Source of the DNA: Conchocele bisecta
Lineage: Eukaryota; Mollusca; Bivalvia; Lucinida; Thyasiridae
Reading direction: 5' to 3'
Assembly: GCA_029237695.1 (NCBI GenBank)
Contig: CM055265.1
Location: 111,092,773-111,156,772 of the forward strand
DNA: 64,000 nt
Below are positions 1 through 12,200 of this stretch, piece by piece (the first letter of the stretch is position 1; every line of letters begins with the position of its first letter). Both the position numbers and the translations under genes were made by a program. The notes beneath the pieces are model-generated. The model had not been told where the DNA came from. It did no database searches and saw only the letters and a program-made list of their open reading frames with translations.

Positions 1-2151
1 AGCCTCCCAAAGTCAAGAAATATTCATAAACCTATTTTTCTAGACACACTGGTGTAACTTACACGGTCGGTAATGAAGTATTTAGAAAATCGTCCACCCC
101 CTTTTTAAAGCTAGCTGCCCACTGTCCCCGTGAGACCTTAAGGGAAATATATTCCCCGAAACGGCTCGTCTCGCTCTATATTGCTAATTTCATCAATCTT
201 ACGTAAAACGCAAACAAAGAAAAATGTACAAAATGAAAGCTGATGTCGAAATGGGGCGCGGATATCGCCCACCCCCAAAATGGCGAAACGCGAAGTTTCA
301 TTTCGGTGTATCGACAGCAAAATACCATGCTTACCTCCAGCCCTGCTGAACCCTGCATATTTGAGTTCAGTAAACTAAAACTGCTGGATGTTATCTTGGG
401 ACATGTTCTTCTGTGAAACAATACTGGTTAGAGGTGAAATATGACACCTTGAAATATCAGACTTTTCCCTTAAGGCATCACGGGACGGTTGAAAACAGCC
501 AAAATTGACTGCTTTTCTGAGGGCGGCGGGTGACTTATAAAAATCACCGCCTCTCACAATCAGTTAAGGAGGCTCTTGCGACAAGTATTGAAAAATACTC
601 GCAAATGAAGTACAAATCGCGCGCCACAATAAAAATTCAGTAACCGCATCAGATGTGTTCAATTAATTTTTTACAAAGTTACCCCACCCACCTATTTTTG
701 GCCAAAAGTTTCAACACGACTGAATTTATCGGAATTGTTTTCATGAAAATATGAGGCACAGATACTTTGTTACGTCTTGTTCTATCACTTGTAACACCAC
801 ACCATTTTCTGAAAATGATTTCAAAGCGGGGTCATAACCAGCTCAAATTTTCGCTACAAATGCCCGAAAAATACCTTAAATTCTGACGCGAAACCGTACC
901 GGCGAGACGCAGCATAGCAGGCGACATTTTCCAAGATGTCAAAATCAACTGGAGCTAACATTCAGTTTCGTAGAATTATGAAATACTCTAAAAAATAACA
1001 CCTCAAGCCTCCCAAAGTCAAGAAATATTCATAAACCTATTTTTCTAGACACACTGGTGTAACTTACAGGGTCGGTAGTGAAGTATTTAGAAAATCGTCC
1101 ACCCCCTTTTTAAAGCTAGCTGCCCACTGCCCCGTGAGACCTTAAGGGGAAATATTGTTTCCCCGAAACGGCTCGTCTCGCTCTATATTGCTAATTTCAT
1201 CAATCTTACGTAAAACGCAAACAAAGAAAAATGTACAAAATGAAAGCTGATGTCGAAATGGGGCGCGGATACCGCCCACCCCCAAAATGGCGAAACGCGA
1301 AGTTTCATTTCGGTGTATCGACAGCAAAATACCATGCTTACCTCCAGCCCTGCTGAACCCTGCATATTTGAGTTCAGTAAACTAAAACTGCTGGATGTTA
1401 TCTTGGGACATGTTCTTCTGTGAAACAATACTGGTTAGAGGTGAAATATGACACCTTGAAATATCAGACTTTTCCCTTAAGGCATCACGGGACGGTTGAA
1501 AACAGCCAAAATTGACTGCTTTTCTGAGGGCGGCGGGTGACTTATAAAAATCACCGCCTCTCACAATCAGTTAAGGAGGCTCTTGCGACAAGTATTGAAA
1601 AATACTCGCAAATGAAGTACAAATCGCGCGCCACAATAAAAATTCAGTAACCGCATCAGAGGTGTTCAATTAATTTTTTACAAAGTTACCCCACCCACCT
1701 ATTTTTGGCCAAAAGTTTCAACACGACTGAATTCATCGGAATTGTTTTCATGAAAATATGAGGCACAGATACTTTGTTACGTCTTGTTCTATCACTTGTA
1801 ACACCACACCATTTTCTGAAAATGATTTCAAAGCGGGGTCATAACCAGCTCAAATTTTCGCTACAAATGCCCGAAAAATACCTTAAATTCTGACGCGAAA
1901 CCGTACCGGCGAGACAGCATAGCAGGCGACATTTTCCAAGATGTCAAAATCAACTGGAGCTAACATTCAGTTTCGTAGAATTATGAAATACTCTAAAAAA
2001 TACACCTTGTCAAGCCTCCCAAAGTCAAGAAATATTCATAAACCTATTTTTCTAGACACACTGGTGTAACTTACACGGTCGGTAGTGAAGTATTTAGAAA
2101 ATCGTCCACCCCCTTTTTAAAGCTAGCTGCCCACTGTCCCGTGAGACCTAA
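1..2151. repeat. ~1,006-bp tandem repeat, 2.1 copies
   Basis: Three head-to-tail copies begin with AGCCTCCCAAAGTCAAGAAA at about 1, 1006 and 2013. They are nearly identical apart from scattered substitutions and short indels. The third stops at about 2151. Each full unit contains an inverted pair about 360 bp apart (122-148 against 463-487, and the equivalent in copy 2), with arms reading close to GTCCCGTGAGACCTTAAGGG, so a small inverted-repeat element sits inside the unit. The third copy ends within the left arm. Small ORFs of 60-81 codons simply recur in each copy and show no coding features. Confidence 0.9.
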
Positions 2152-2274
2152 GTTAAATGGTAATTAAATTGTAATAGTAATCACAGTTTTCATAAAAGTG
2201 ACTGTTCACACAATCCTCTCATACCCATATATGTCCCATTCGCGATATTGCTGGAATAAGTAGCAAAATTAAAT

Positions 2275-4681
2275 ATGCCACAACCCCCACCCCACCCACC
2301 CGTCCTCCACGGGCCATACCACATACATGGCCCATCTCATTTAGGAAACGATTCTTATGTTTTTTTTATTGCCGATAAATTTGTTTTGAGTATGCACCCC
2401 CGTCTTTCATCATCAGTGAGGCCGATGTACTCACTACTGGTCGTGCAGTCCATATCCTCACCATTTGCAGATCACATTAAGAGGGCACGTTATGTTCACC
2501 AAGTTTTTCTTCTTGCAAGGAGTATTTTGAAAAACGAGGCATACAAGACGCATCAGTCAGCAGAGGATCAATGTGATAAGAAGAAATGGGATGAACACAT
2601 GAGAGAGTCATCACAGCAATTTGCATACTGGTCACTCATCTTAGATCTCGAAATGTTGCACAGTAGATTTGTCAGGTCTCTCAGAGAGGGCGATTTTGAT
2701 CTTTATGTGCAGGTTATCGATGAGCTATGTGGCTGGGTATACCGATTCGACCAGACAAACTACTCAAGATGGTTGCCTGTTCATGTGAAAGATATGGTCG
2801 AGCTGGCATGGAAACACCCTGATGTGCTAAGAGAATTCCAAAATGGAAACTTTGTTGTTCAAAAGAGTCAAATAAAGTTCTCACTCGTCCCTAAAGACCA
2901 CAGTCATGAGCAAACAACCAAGACCTTCAAAAGTGCATCGGGAGTTTCAAACCTGTATGATAGACCAGACACTATGGACGAGCATGTAATGTCACTCTCT
3001 GAGAAGTTTCTGGCTATCACAGAGTTCGAAGAGGCAGGTATTACACGAGTTACCACCATACATCTCGAACACCATGAGGAAGCCTATAGCTTGCAGGTTC
3101 AGTTTGCCAAGGACGTGAAATCTGTCATTACTGTTTTGCGGCGACAAGGTAATCCTTTTCTGTCAGAGAATGGACCCAGTCTGTACGCCATAGACACAAA
3201 AGAGCTAATGTCAGTGGAAAATCAAGATGTTGAGCATCTCCACATTTGCCAAGCGAAAAGACGTAAACCCCAAAGCCAGCAAACTTTTAAACTTTGAAGA
3301 GAGACACTTCACTGGTATCCACTCTTCATTTCCATCCAGTCACGTCCAGAATATGACCCGAATGATTTCTTCCAGTTTGAAAACCAGCGAGAACCCCCAT
3401 CCCTTTCCAACCAAGGTATGCTCAGATCAGGCAAAAAGTCGGATATTCTCACTTGTTTGGACATTTCTCGCGGCACCATTCCGCAAGATATTAGTGTAAA
3501 AATCCTGGATGGTGCAGCCGTTGTTCATATGGTACGACCAACAAAGGCTGCTGATTTCGAGCAGTATGTCAGCCGACATTTCATGCCATTCATCACCAGT
3601 TCGACACCGACGCGACTAGACATTGTATTTGATACATACCCTGGAAACAGTCTCAAGGCACAGACTCCGTCAAAGCGAGGTACCCCAGGTGCGACGACTA
3701 TAGTTGATAGGTCAACACCAATTCCTCATGACTGGACAAAGTTTCTGACCGTAACAATAAGGTGCAACTGTTCAAGTATCTTGCTAATTCCGTAATCGAA
3801 GCCTCTGCAACAGCGCTCCTGTGTGTGGCAGTGTACTCAGCGAATGGTGAATTGGGATTACTTCGAGTACTTCTACAGACCCGAGCCGGATCACAAACTG
3901 CAACCATCAAGAGGCAGATAGCCGGGTGCTCTTGCATCTATCCGACGCTGCACAACAAGGACACATGAAGGCGATGATAAGGACTGTGGATAGCGATATC
4001 GTCGTCATAGTGGTGGCACAGTTTCGACAGTTGTGTCTGAATGAACTTTGGATTGCATTTGGAACTGGTAAGCACTTCATGAACATACCTGTTCATGATG
4101 TTGCTCAGCCACTTGGACCCGACAAAAGCCCCTCATTACCTCTATTCCATGCAATTAGTGGTCGTGATACAACCTCTTCGTTTCTGGGAATTGGTAAGAA
4201 GACAGCTTGGGCAGCTTGGGAGGCATATCCAGACCTAACGACACTTATTGCGCTCACTGAAGACCCACCTCTGCTAACACTTGACTCTATACACATGGAA
4301 CGTCTGGAACGATGGGAGTTAATGAGGCAAGACAGAAAATGTTCTCCCAAGGTCAGCGGACACTCGAGCACATACCTCCCACACAAGCATCTCTAATGGA
4401 ACATGCAAAGGTCTCTCCTTCAAGCAGGGTTCATCTGGAGGCAGGCTCAAATCCGCCAACAAGATATCCCAGATGCCTCTAATTGGGGATGGGTTCAAGA
4501 TGCCAAGACACACAGCTGGTCTCCCTTCTGGACGCCGCTTGCCGACGCCAGCCATGCATGAGCATTGCTTGTAAACTGCGGCTGCGAAAAGATCTGCAAA
4601 GGGAAATGCAAGTGCGCTAAGGCAGGACTTCGATGTACCAATATGTGCCATTGTGAGGGTGGATGTGTGAACAATGACTGA
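2275..4681 (+). pseudogene. decayed member of a multi-copy uncharacterised metazoan family (PIN/FEN-like core, Cys-rich tail)
   Basis: I recognise this from memory as a large uncharacterised protein type found in many copies in cnidarian and mollusc genomes; its function is not known to me. Family-like segments appear in order: NYSRWLPVHVKDM (within 2275-3297), an EPPSLSNQGMLRSGKKSDIL block (near 3390-3450), HQEADSRVLLHLSDAAQQGH followed by RTVDSDIVVI (from 3905), a DKSPSLPLFHAISGRDT block near 4120-4170, and a short Cys-rich tail (4574-4681) with spacing C-x-C-x3-C-x3-C-x-C-x6-C-x3-C-x-C-x3-C. The reading frame is broken: an in-frame TGA at 3295, frame changes near 3755 and between about 3790 and 3905, then stops at 4394 and 4559 in the last frame. 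The EAD...VD-D pattern resembles PIN/FEN1-like nucleases, which is inference. The proline-rich start at 2275 is weak and the true 5' end is probably lost. No introns are evident, which fits a mobile or retrocopied origin. Confidence 0.75.
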
Positions 4682-5590
4682 TCCCTATGTCGATAAAAAG
4701 TGTGCGACTCAACACACCGATTTTCGACACCGTGACACTAATCGGATATATCAGATAACGGAGCCTATTACATTTTCATGGTTTCGTTGCCGATGAAAGA
4801 CATGTTTTCAACATTGACACATGAGCCGGGGACATTTTACAACATTGATAGCCTGCCCGGTACATTTTCAAAATTGATCGCCTCTCAACTGGGTACACAA
4901 TTTAATCTTACACCAGTAGTAGACAAAGCCAATGCTAGAACAAGAAATATATCCTGATCAATGTCCCGTCAAGATTAACTGTTGTACCAATTAAGCATTG
5001 AATCCCAAACAGGTTTTCAACATTTATAAATGTACCTCGTACATGTCTGCAACTTTGAAAACTGTATCCGGTACATTTTTAACGTTTTAAACATAAATAT
5101 ATGTCAAATCAAAATAATTGCAATGGTTTCATTAAAATGTTTCTGAATTCTAATTTCTTTGTCAATCTACTACTACCAGCTTGCAGTTATATTGAATCAG
5201 TGCTATTAACACAAATGCCTAATAAAGTAATGAACTAATGAACTTATTCCACAACCAATAGATATGGTGCAAATACTTTTGTTATGAAAGAATTTCGCAC
5301 TCCTGTGATCATTTAATAGTGACATTCACCTACAAAAATGTGACCTGGACCCTTAATCATTCCAAAACCTTCACCAACACAATCAGTGACCTAGCAAATG
5401 TTGAAATTGACATCAGTTATGTGAACATAGCATCACATATAGCTGATATATGACGATTAGTGGCTTGGCTGGCAGCCATTTTGAATTTTGTCTGAAACTC
5501 GCCGATAAGGCGAAATGCCCAACTGCTTCCATCAACTTTCTTGATAAGCATGTTATGAAGGCCATTTGTGCTAAATTTGGAAAAGTTGTC
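4682..5590. other. non-coding stretch with degenerate short repeats
   Basis: I find no coding signal. Degenerate copies of a motif close to CCGGTACATTTTCAACATTG recur at about 4800-4900 and 5010-5090. The rest is AT-rich unique-looking sequence. Confidence 0.35.
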
Positions 5591-5897
5591 CTGTAGCCTG
5601 TTTCATCAACATTGCAAAGTATACTTTCCTAGCAAAGTATACTTTGAGGGAGAAATTTTCAAATTTAGAATAAATGTATTAATTTTTATTTTACTGAATT
5701 TATTACATTATCACAGCCAATTGTGGCTGTGATAATGTAATAAATTCAGTATAATAATTCTGCAGTTTTAATCATCAAATATATGCAATCGTTAGTTCTA
5801 TATGAAATAATGCATTTCGGAAAAATCAATGATTGCTCCCTCAAAGTATACTTTGCTAGGAAAGTATACTTTGCAATTTTGATGAAATCGGTTACAG
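5591..5897. mobile_element. foldback MITE with ~60-bp inverted arms
   Basis: The left arm (5591-5651) and right arm (5836-5897) are inverted copies, both containing AAAGTATACTTTCCTAGC and the word AAAGTATACTTTGAGGGAG. A second perfect palindrome centred on CCAATTGTGG lies at about 5690-5755 inside it. No ORF. No convincing target-site duplication could be read, so the superfamily is open. Confidence 0.8.
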
Positions 5898-6901
5898 ATG
5901 TGCAAATTTATTACATTAACACCTCCCACTAGGGGCTAACTGTCACTAAATAAGCCTAATTTCCCCATCCACATACGAGACACGCCATACGATTTTGTAA
6001 CCAACGTGTGCGATTTTTCATGAAATATATTTACAGAAAAGGTGATATATTTTGTAAATGACGTCGAAAGATGACAAAATTTTCAATCGCATTTGCTATG
6101 AACATTTTATCATCTTTCGACATCATTACGGAAAATATCGTAGTTTTTGTAAATATTTTTCAGAAGATACCACAAATGTTCTTAGGTACAAAATCACATG
6201 GCGAGTCTCAAAATCGCATGACCCGTTGTATTAAACTTTGTACGACTGAAACATGCAAAACTAGAAAGTGAGCAGGGGCTTATGGATACCCCCGACCACC
6301 GCCTGACCGACAAAACTTGAACGCAAATATTTAAAAAACTTTTCACCTTGATCTTGAACATAAAGGCCGCATGGCTGTGGTATGGAATGAAAATATGGAT
6401 AATGATAAGGAAGTACATGAAGACTGAGGTCAATCCGACTTATAGTTACAGAGATAATGGGTACCCCAAAACTTTCAACGTGGTCGGATGGACGGACAGA
6501 CTTCGTATACCGGGGGTATAATTAAAATTTACAAAAACGTAAGCACCGAAAGCCGAGGTTTGCAAGTTGTTTGTAAATATTTCACATTTAAGAAGGAGTT
6601 GCACATGTTGATGGGAAATTACATCTTTATTACCATATAATGAAAATGTGTGCAGTTTCATCCAGATACAAGTGACTGAAGAAATGGGGCTTATGGGTTT
6701 TGCGACCAGTGTAGATCCAGATCTAGAACAGTCTGATCAGGATCTGCACTGGTTGCCATTCCATCAATGAAATACCGCTCATGCTTCGAACAATGTAGAT
6801 CGTAATCCAGCTACAACCAGGGTATGCCATTTTATCAGGAGTTACACTCATTGGTCACTGCCACATACATTTCTCTACATTGAATAGCTATTTTCCAAGT
6901 C
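5898..6901. other. non-coding, holds pieces of dispersed repeats
   Basis: 6270-6430 (from GGATACCCCCG to a GATAAGGAAGTA word) matches 11925-12065 closely and so is a dispersed repeat. 6470-6530 has the GGACGGACAG...GGGGGTATAA type tail seen in several repeats here. 6700-6765 carries GCGACCAGTGTAGATCCAGA, repeated at about 8880. I see no gene. Confidence 0.5.
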
Positions 6902-7127
6902 GGGGCCCATTTCACTAAACTTTGTACGACTGAAATGTTTGTAAGTGCAAATTTAGGATCGTCGGTAAATGTCAATTGATGGATTTACATTTATTGAGCC
7001 TATGCTCAATAAATGCAAATCCTATAATTGTTTACAGTAAAACCTTTTTAATGTGACATTTACAGACTATAATAATTTTGCACTTACAAACATTTTATTT
7101 GTACAAAGTTTCGTGAAACGGCCTCCT
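6902..7127. mobile_element. foldback MITE, family with GTTTCACTAAACTTTGTACG ends (copy A)
   Basis: The ends are inverted copies (GGGCCCATTTCACTAAACTT on the left, GTTTCGTGAAACGGCC on the right), each followed inward by GTAAGTGCAAA or its complement. The centre is a hairpin of ATTTACATTTATTGAG and its complement. The same structure recurs at 8077, 10155 and 10376. Confidence 0.8.
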
Positions 7128-7789
7128 GGTGCTAATCTTTAACCAGCAGTCAAATGGTAGATGCGGATGTTGTCAGCTATTTTTATTTGTCCATGACAAT
7201 AAAGAGCCAATGGACAGTTTATTTTGGACATAGTTGTTTCCGAGAACCAAACACTAATTGTATGGCTTTACAGGGGCCGACAGCGAAAGTCGTAACAAAT
7301 ATTTTGGGACAATGCTCGTTTTATTTACTCCCCAACAAATTAATTGCATGATTAGAAAATCAGAATAGCATACATGTTCAAAAATTCTCCACATCATATT
7401 TCACATGATTACATACACGTCACATTTTCTGTATCAAATAGTACTCTGGGAAATTGAGATAATATGCCTTTGTAAATTAAGGTAAACTTTTTAACACTTA
7501 TCTTACGATTAAATTGAACCGGTTTGATTTTTTATTTTAAACTATGCGCCGAGAAATTGTATTGATCGACCATGTTTCATAATTTTGTATCTCATATAAT
7601 TATAAAACTTTGTAAATATTAAATAGAGAATAAATATGCTACACAGTATCCAATCATTTGGTTATCAATGTCAGTCCATTATATTTTGAGTCCAGTCAGG
7701 TTTCCCAAATGTTTTTATATTTTTTCTAAACAGTTTAGATTGGTACCACGATTCACATATAAAATGAAGGTTTAAAATAAAATAATGGT
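7128..7789. other. AT-rich stretch, nothing recognised
   Basis: No coding, RNA or repeat signal that I can support. Confidence 0.3.
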
Positions 7790-7793
7790 TTAA

Positions 7794-8028
7794 CCCTTTC
7801 AACACCACAGGCCTGTATATTATTGGCAACAAGTGTAGATCCAGATGAGCCGGATCATGATGAGCCGTCTCACCAGGAACTGCACTTTTTGCAAGTAATT
7901 TTCATATTTTTGAGAACAAAAACACCCCCTTTTCACAAATGGATTAGTCTGAAAATCATTTTGTGACAATTGGATAGGCTGCAAATTAACATATCAAAAT
8001 CCATTCCAGTTACTTAGGGTTGAAAGGG
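7794..8028. mobile_element. piggyBac-like MITE, TTAA target site
   Basis: TTAA at 7790-7793 is followed by CCCTTTCAACAC. The right end reads GGGTTGAAAGGG followed by TTAA at 8029-8032. A TTAA duplication with CCC-starting inverted ends is the known signature of piggyBac elements. The interior contains GTGTAGATCCAGATGAGCCG and an inverted partner. No transposase. Related truncated or decayed copies lie at about 9487-9720, 42811-42925, 50934-51057 and 63429-63545. Confidence 0.75.
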
Positions 8029-8076
8029 TTAAAATGGACCTCAACAAGTTTGTTTCCAATTTCTCCACAGAAACCT

Positions 8077-8319
8077 GGGGGCCGTTTCACTAAACTTCGC
8101 ACGACTAAAATGTTCGTAAGTGCAAAATTATGACAGTATGTAAATTTCACATCAACAATGTTTTCTTGTAAACAATTATTGGATTTACATTTATTGAGCA
8201 TAGGTTGCATATGTAGCCTATGCTCAATAAATGTAAATCCATCAATTGAAATATACAGACTATTCTAAATCTGCACTTACGAACATTTTAGTCGCAAGAA
8301 GTTTAGTGAAACGGGCCCC
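8077..8319. mobile_element. foldback MITE, same family as 6902-7127 (copy B)
   Basis: The left end GGGGGCCGTTTCACTAAACT pairs with the right end AGTTTAGTGAAACGGGCCCC. The central hairpin is TTATTGAGCATAGG against CCTATGCTCAATAA. This is the best preserved of the four copies. Confidence 0.85.
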
Positions 8320-9062
8320 TGCAATTTATATGGGAAATGCTGTCACTAATTGTTTTAACTCATTTCAGTCTGCGGATATGTTTGTTGAAAAAATCTCATT
8401 AATGTGTTTATTTCTCCATGAAGGTGTATGTTGTTCAAACTCATTTCTTCAAACAAGTGGTAACAACATATACTTTCGAGATTAACAAAGAAAATAGGGA
8501 TTTTTTCTCTCTCAAACGTTTCATACTACTAAAATTGTATCCCAGCTATAATGGGTTAAGCAATAAATACATTTAGGCTGTGGAAATGGTATCACTATCT
8601 GAAACTGGACACACATGTGCAGTCCAATCAGTGGCTACATTAGTACAAGGTGAAATTCAGATCTGGGAACCACAATTTGTTAGCGGTAATATAGAACAGT
8701 CAATGTCAGATGGTGTGAAACGGTTCAGAATGTGAATGAAGAGCTGAAGCAGAATCGGCACCGGTTGTAGCCTGCCTAGGGCTTGCATACATATAAGATA
8801 GTAATCAAAGATTGATGTGAATTGTAGAGATGTATTTGTGATTTGTAACTAGGCTCGTGAAGAGGAGCATAATTATGGGCTTTGCGACCAGTGTAGATCC
8901 AGATCAGCCTACGCAGTCTGACTAAGATCTGCACTGTTTGCCATTCAATCAGTGCAACACCAAAGTGAACAGTATATCCATAAGCCTATTTCTCCAATCA
9001 GTCACATTTTATAAATCTGATCCATCACCACAGTTAAAGGCACGTGCTGCAGTATAGGCGTT
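8320..9062. other. downstream flank of NOLC1, no gene seen
   Basis: This stretch lies just past the NOLC1 stop codon (minus strand), so its right part is probably 3' UTR. TTTATT, the complement of AATAAA, occurs near 8407, but its use is uncertain. 8875-8960 carries another copy of the GCGACCAGTGTAGATCCAGA repeat. No other coding signal. Confidence 0.35.
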
Positions 9063-9221
9063 TTAGTCGTCAAACTTGATTGAATGGACTCCCTGCGAGT
9101 CTATGGCCCCACCCCGGTAGCTGCCTCGCTTCTTTTTCGTTTTCTCGTGCCGGAACGATTTACCCTTGGTGACGATGAGATCTTTGTGTGCTCGCTCGCC
9201 CCACGATCCTTGGCTTCCCGA
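9063..9221 (-). CDS. NOLC1: NOLC1 exon 6 (SRP40 domain, C-terminus and stop)
   Basis: The acceptor is TTTATATTTTTAG, and 53 codons run to TAA at 9063-9065. [20 protein letters not shown] followed by [12 protein letters not shown] and ending in SIKFDD matches the almost invariant end of NOLC1 proteins. Confidence 0.95.
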   Translation of the reverse strand, partial: SGSQGSWGERAHKDLIVTKGKSFRHEKTKKKRGSYRGGAIDSQGVHSIKFDD

Positions 9222-12200
9222 CTAAAAATATAAACATTTTCAAGTCATACTGTCATCTCGTGTTCAAAATCAAACGATACTGTTGACCAACCAAGCTTTG
9301 TTGAACAATTTGGCTTCGGAGTTGTTTCAAGGGGAATACAGATACAGATACAATTAATGCGAACAGTTACATCCTCAGCTAACAATACATGCAAAGACTA
9401 TCGCTACATCCCCTCTTACCTAAAGACAAGGGGATAATAAGGATAGACATCTTGACAATGGTTTAGCTCACATTATTGAATAGCCTGTGGACCTTTCACC
9501 CCTAAGTAACTGGACTGGATTCTGATGTTAATTTCGCAACCAATCCAATTGTCACAAAATGCTTTTCAGACTAGTCCATTTATGAAAATGGTGTATTTTT
9601 TCTCAAAAATAAGAAAATTATTTTCAAAAAGTGCAGATCCTGATGAGACGACCCGGCTCATCTGGATCGGTACTGTTTGCATAAGCCGCTATAGCGGGCT
9701 TTCGGGTTCAACGGGTAAATGCACTCCTCTATTTAAAGATGAAAACCTGGACCCACATTATCAAGTTTGAAATAATTGGGCCAAGTAAAGGTAAAGTGAA
9801 ATTTCCAGAATCTAGGATGGATAAAATAACCCTTACAATGCTGAATTAAACTTTGTAGTTTGCTGTTTATTTTTTATGTTTCCATATGCTTCATCAAAAA
9901 CATGTTTTGACAACACATTCTAAAGTGCTGCCAAGCCATGCTTTTATCGAGAAAGAAGACAAAATATGAAACAACAGCAGACAAGATTTTTACATTTCCC
10001 GCTTTCTAAGGGTTATTTGATTGGGGTTGGATGTCGGTTCAACAGCAAGGCCGTATACAGGCGTGAATTCACCTGTATGGGAAGCACTGTACATTCAGCA
10101 TGAAAAATTACAACCAGAACGTCCAGCACTGAAAGATAGTGTCCAGGGACCAGAGGGCCGTTTCACTAAACTTTGTACGACTAAAATGTTCGCAAGTGCA
10201 ATTTTAGGATCGTCTGGAAAGTTCAATTGATGGATTTACATTTATTGAACATAGGCAGCATATGCAAATGCTCGATAAATGTAAATCCAATAATTATTTA
10301 CAAGAAATCATTGTTAATGTGAAATTTACACAGACTATCATAATTTTTATTTGTACGAAGTTTAGTGAAATGGCCCCCCGTTTCACCCAGTTTCACTAAA
10401 ATTCGTACGACCAAGAAGTTTGTAAGTGCAAAACTGAAATCCACAATAACAATTGTTCCAACTGGCAATTTTGGAAAATCGTTCGTGGATGTGCTACTTT
10501 TAATTACACAAGTTTAAGTCAATAAATTCTATTCTATTCTGTTTAATGACATGAACCACTAGGAACAAACTGGTAGCATTCGAGAAACACGTTAATGTGA
10601 GAAGCAAATTCATACATCTTCATACAAACATTTTTATCGTACAAAGTTTAGTGAAACGGGCCCCTGATCTGGGGTCAGACATCCTTCCTACTCCACATCA
10701 CATAGATCGATCTGAGATCGGTGGGTCTGGGTCAATGTATTGGGTGTTATTCACAGACAATATCTGTCGTGGATAAGTGAGTGAGGTGTAATACTGACCT
10801 TTGCATGGAACGAGTTGTCCTTCAATCTCGGATCAACCGCGACATCCTCGGACTTTACTCGCCGGAAGGGACTGCTTTTCCGCTGCAACAAGGATCGTAA
10901 AACCTCAATCACACTGGCTGGGGATTTGATTTATTGGTGTTTAACATCCTATCAACAGTTAAGGTCATTTAAAGCTGGGCCAACAAGTTCGATCCCGTAT
11001 TTAACCTGCTGCATTGGGGGGAAAATCCCATCGGAATCGAATATTTACATTGAACGTCACAATATATGCTCGTCAAGGCAAAGCCAGTCAACAAGGGGAG
11101 ATAAGTCACTGACAACCAATAGGCTTCTTCATCTTGCAGTGATAAATATGTATACCGAATTTGGTTACGATCGGTCAAGTAGAACTTGATTTATTGCGTG
11201 GACAAGGATACAGAGTGTGACAATAAAAAATGGCCACCAAGGGAAGATGTCATCTGAAAATTTTGAAAAGCAATAGGCTACTTCGTCTTGCCTTGATAAA
11301 CATGTATACCGAATGTGGTTTTGATCGGTCAAGTAGAACTATTGTCAAGAGTTATTGCGTGGACAAGGATACAGGGAAAAAATAAAAAATGGCCACCAAG
11401 GGAAGATAAGTAATCACAAATGTTTGAAAATCTATACACTTCTTCGTCTTGTCGTGATAAACATGCATACCAAATTTGGTTGCCAACGGGAGACAAGTCA
11501 TCTGGGATTTTTTAAAATGAACAGGGATCTTCCTCTTGCCGTGATAAACATGTATATCGAATTTGGTCACGATCCATCAGTAGAACTTGAGTTATCACGT
11601 GGACAAGGATACACAGTGCGAAAATTAAAAATGGCCACCAAAGGGGATACAAGTCATCGGAATTTTTTTTGAAAATGAATAGTCTTCTTCACCTTGCCGT
11701 GAAAAACATGTATACTGAATACATAAATTAAGGTTTCTGACCGACGGAAGGATGGAATGGTGCTTAACGGCCCATCAACAAAAAAAAGTATCATTTAGGG
11801 CCAAGCAATGTAGATGAAGAATAAAAATAATAGTAAAATAGTATGTTAGATGTGGTAGGCAATCAGGGTAAAAATATTTGACGGAAGGATGGACAAGGGA
11901 AACTAGAGCAAGTCAGCAGAGGCTCACGGATACCCCCGGCCACCGCCTGGACCAACAAACAAAAACATTCACGCAAATTTCTAAGTAATTTGACCTTCAC
12001 CTTGGACATGAAGGCTGCATGGGTGTGGTATGGAATGAAAATATGGATTATGATAAGGAAGTATAAGTTCGAGTTTGAAATAGAAGCTAGAACAGATTTT
12101 TTCCGATGTTAAGTTTTGTGAAGAGAATAAGTATGTGACGACCTCGGGATCAGCGGGGGTTGAACGGTCATGAATTTGTCACAGCATGATAGTAGACCCT

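Noticed and set aside
138..1564. ORFs of 60-81 codons at the left edge
   Set aside because: The same three ORFs recur in each 1-kb tandem unit without coding features.
10969..11672. Small ORFs in the 11.1-11.7 kb array
   Set aside because: They lie in degenerate tandem repeats within a NOLC1 intron and change frame between units.
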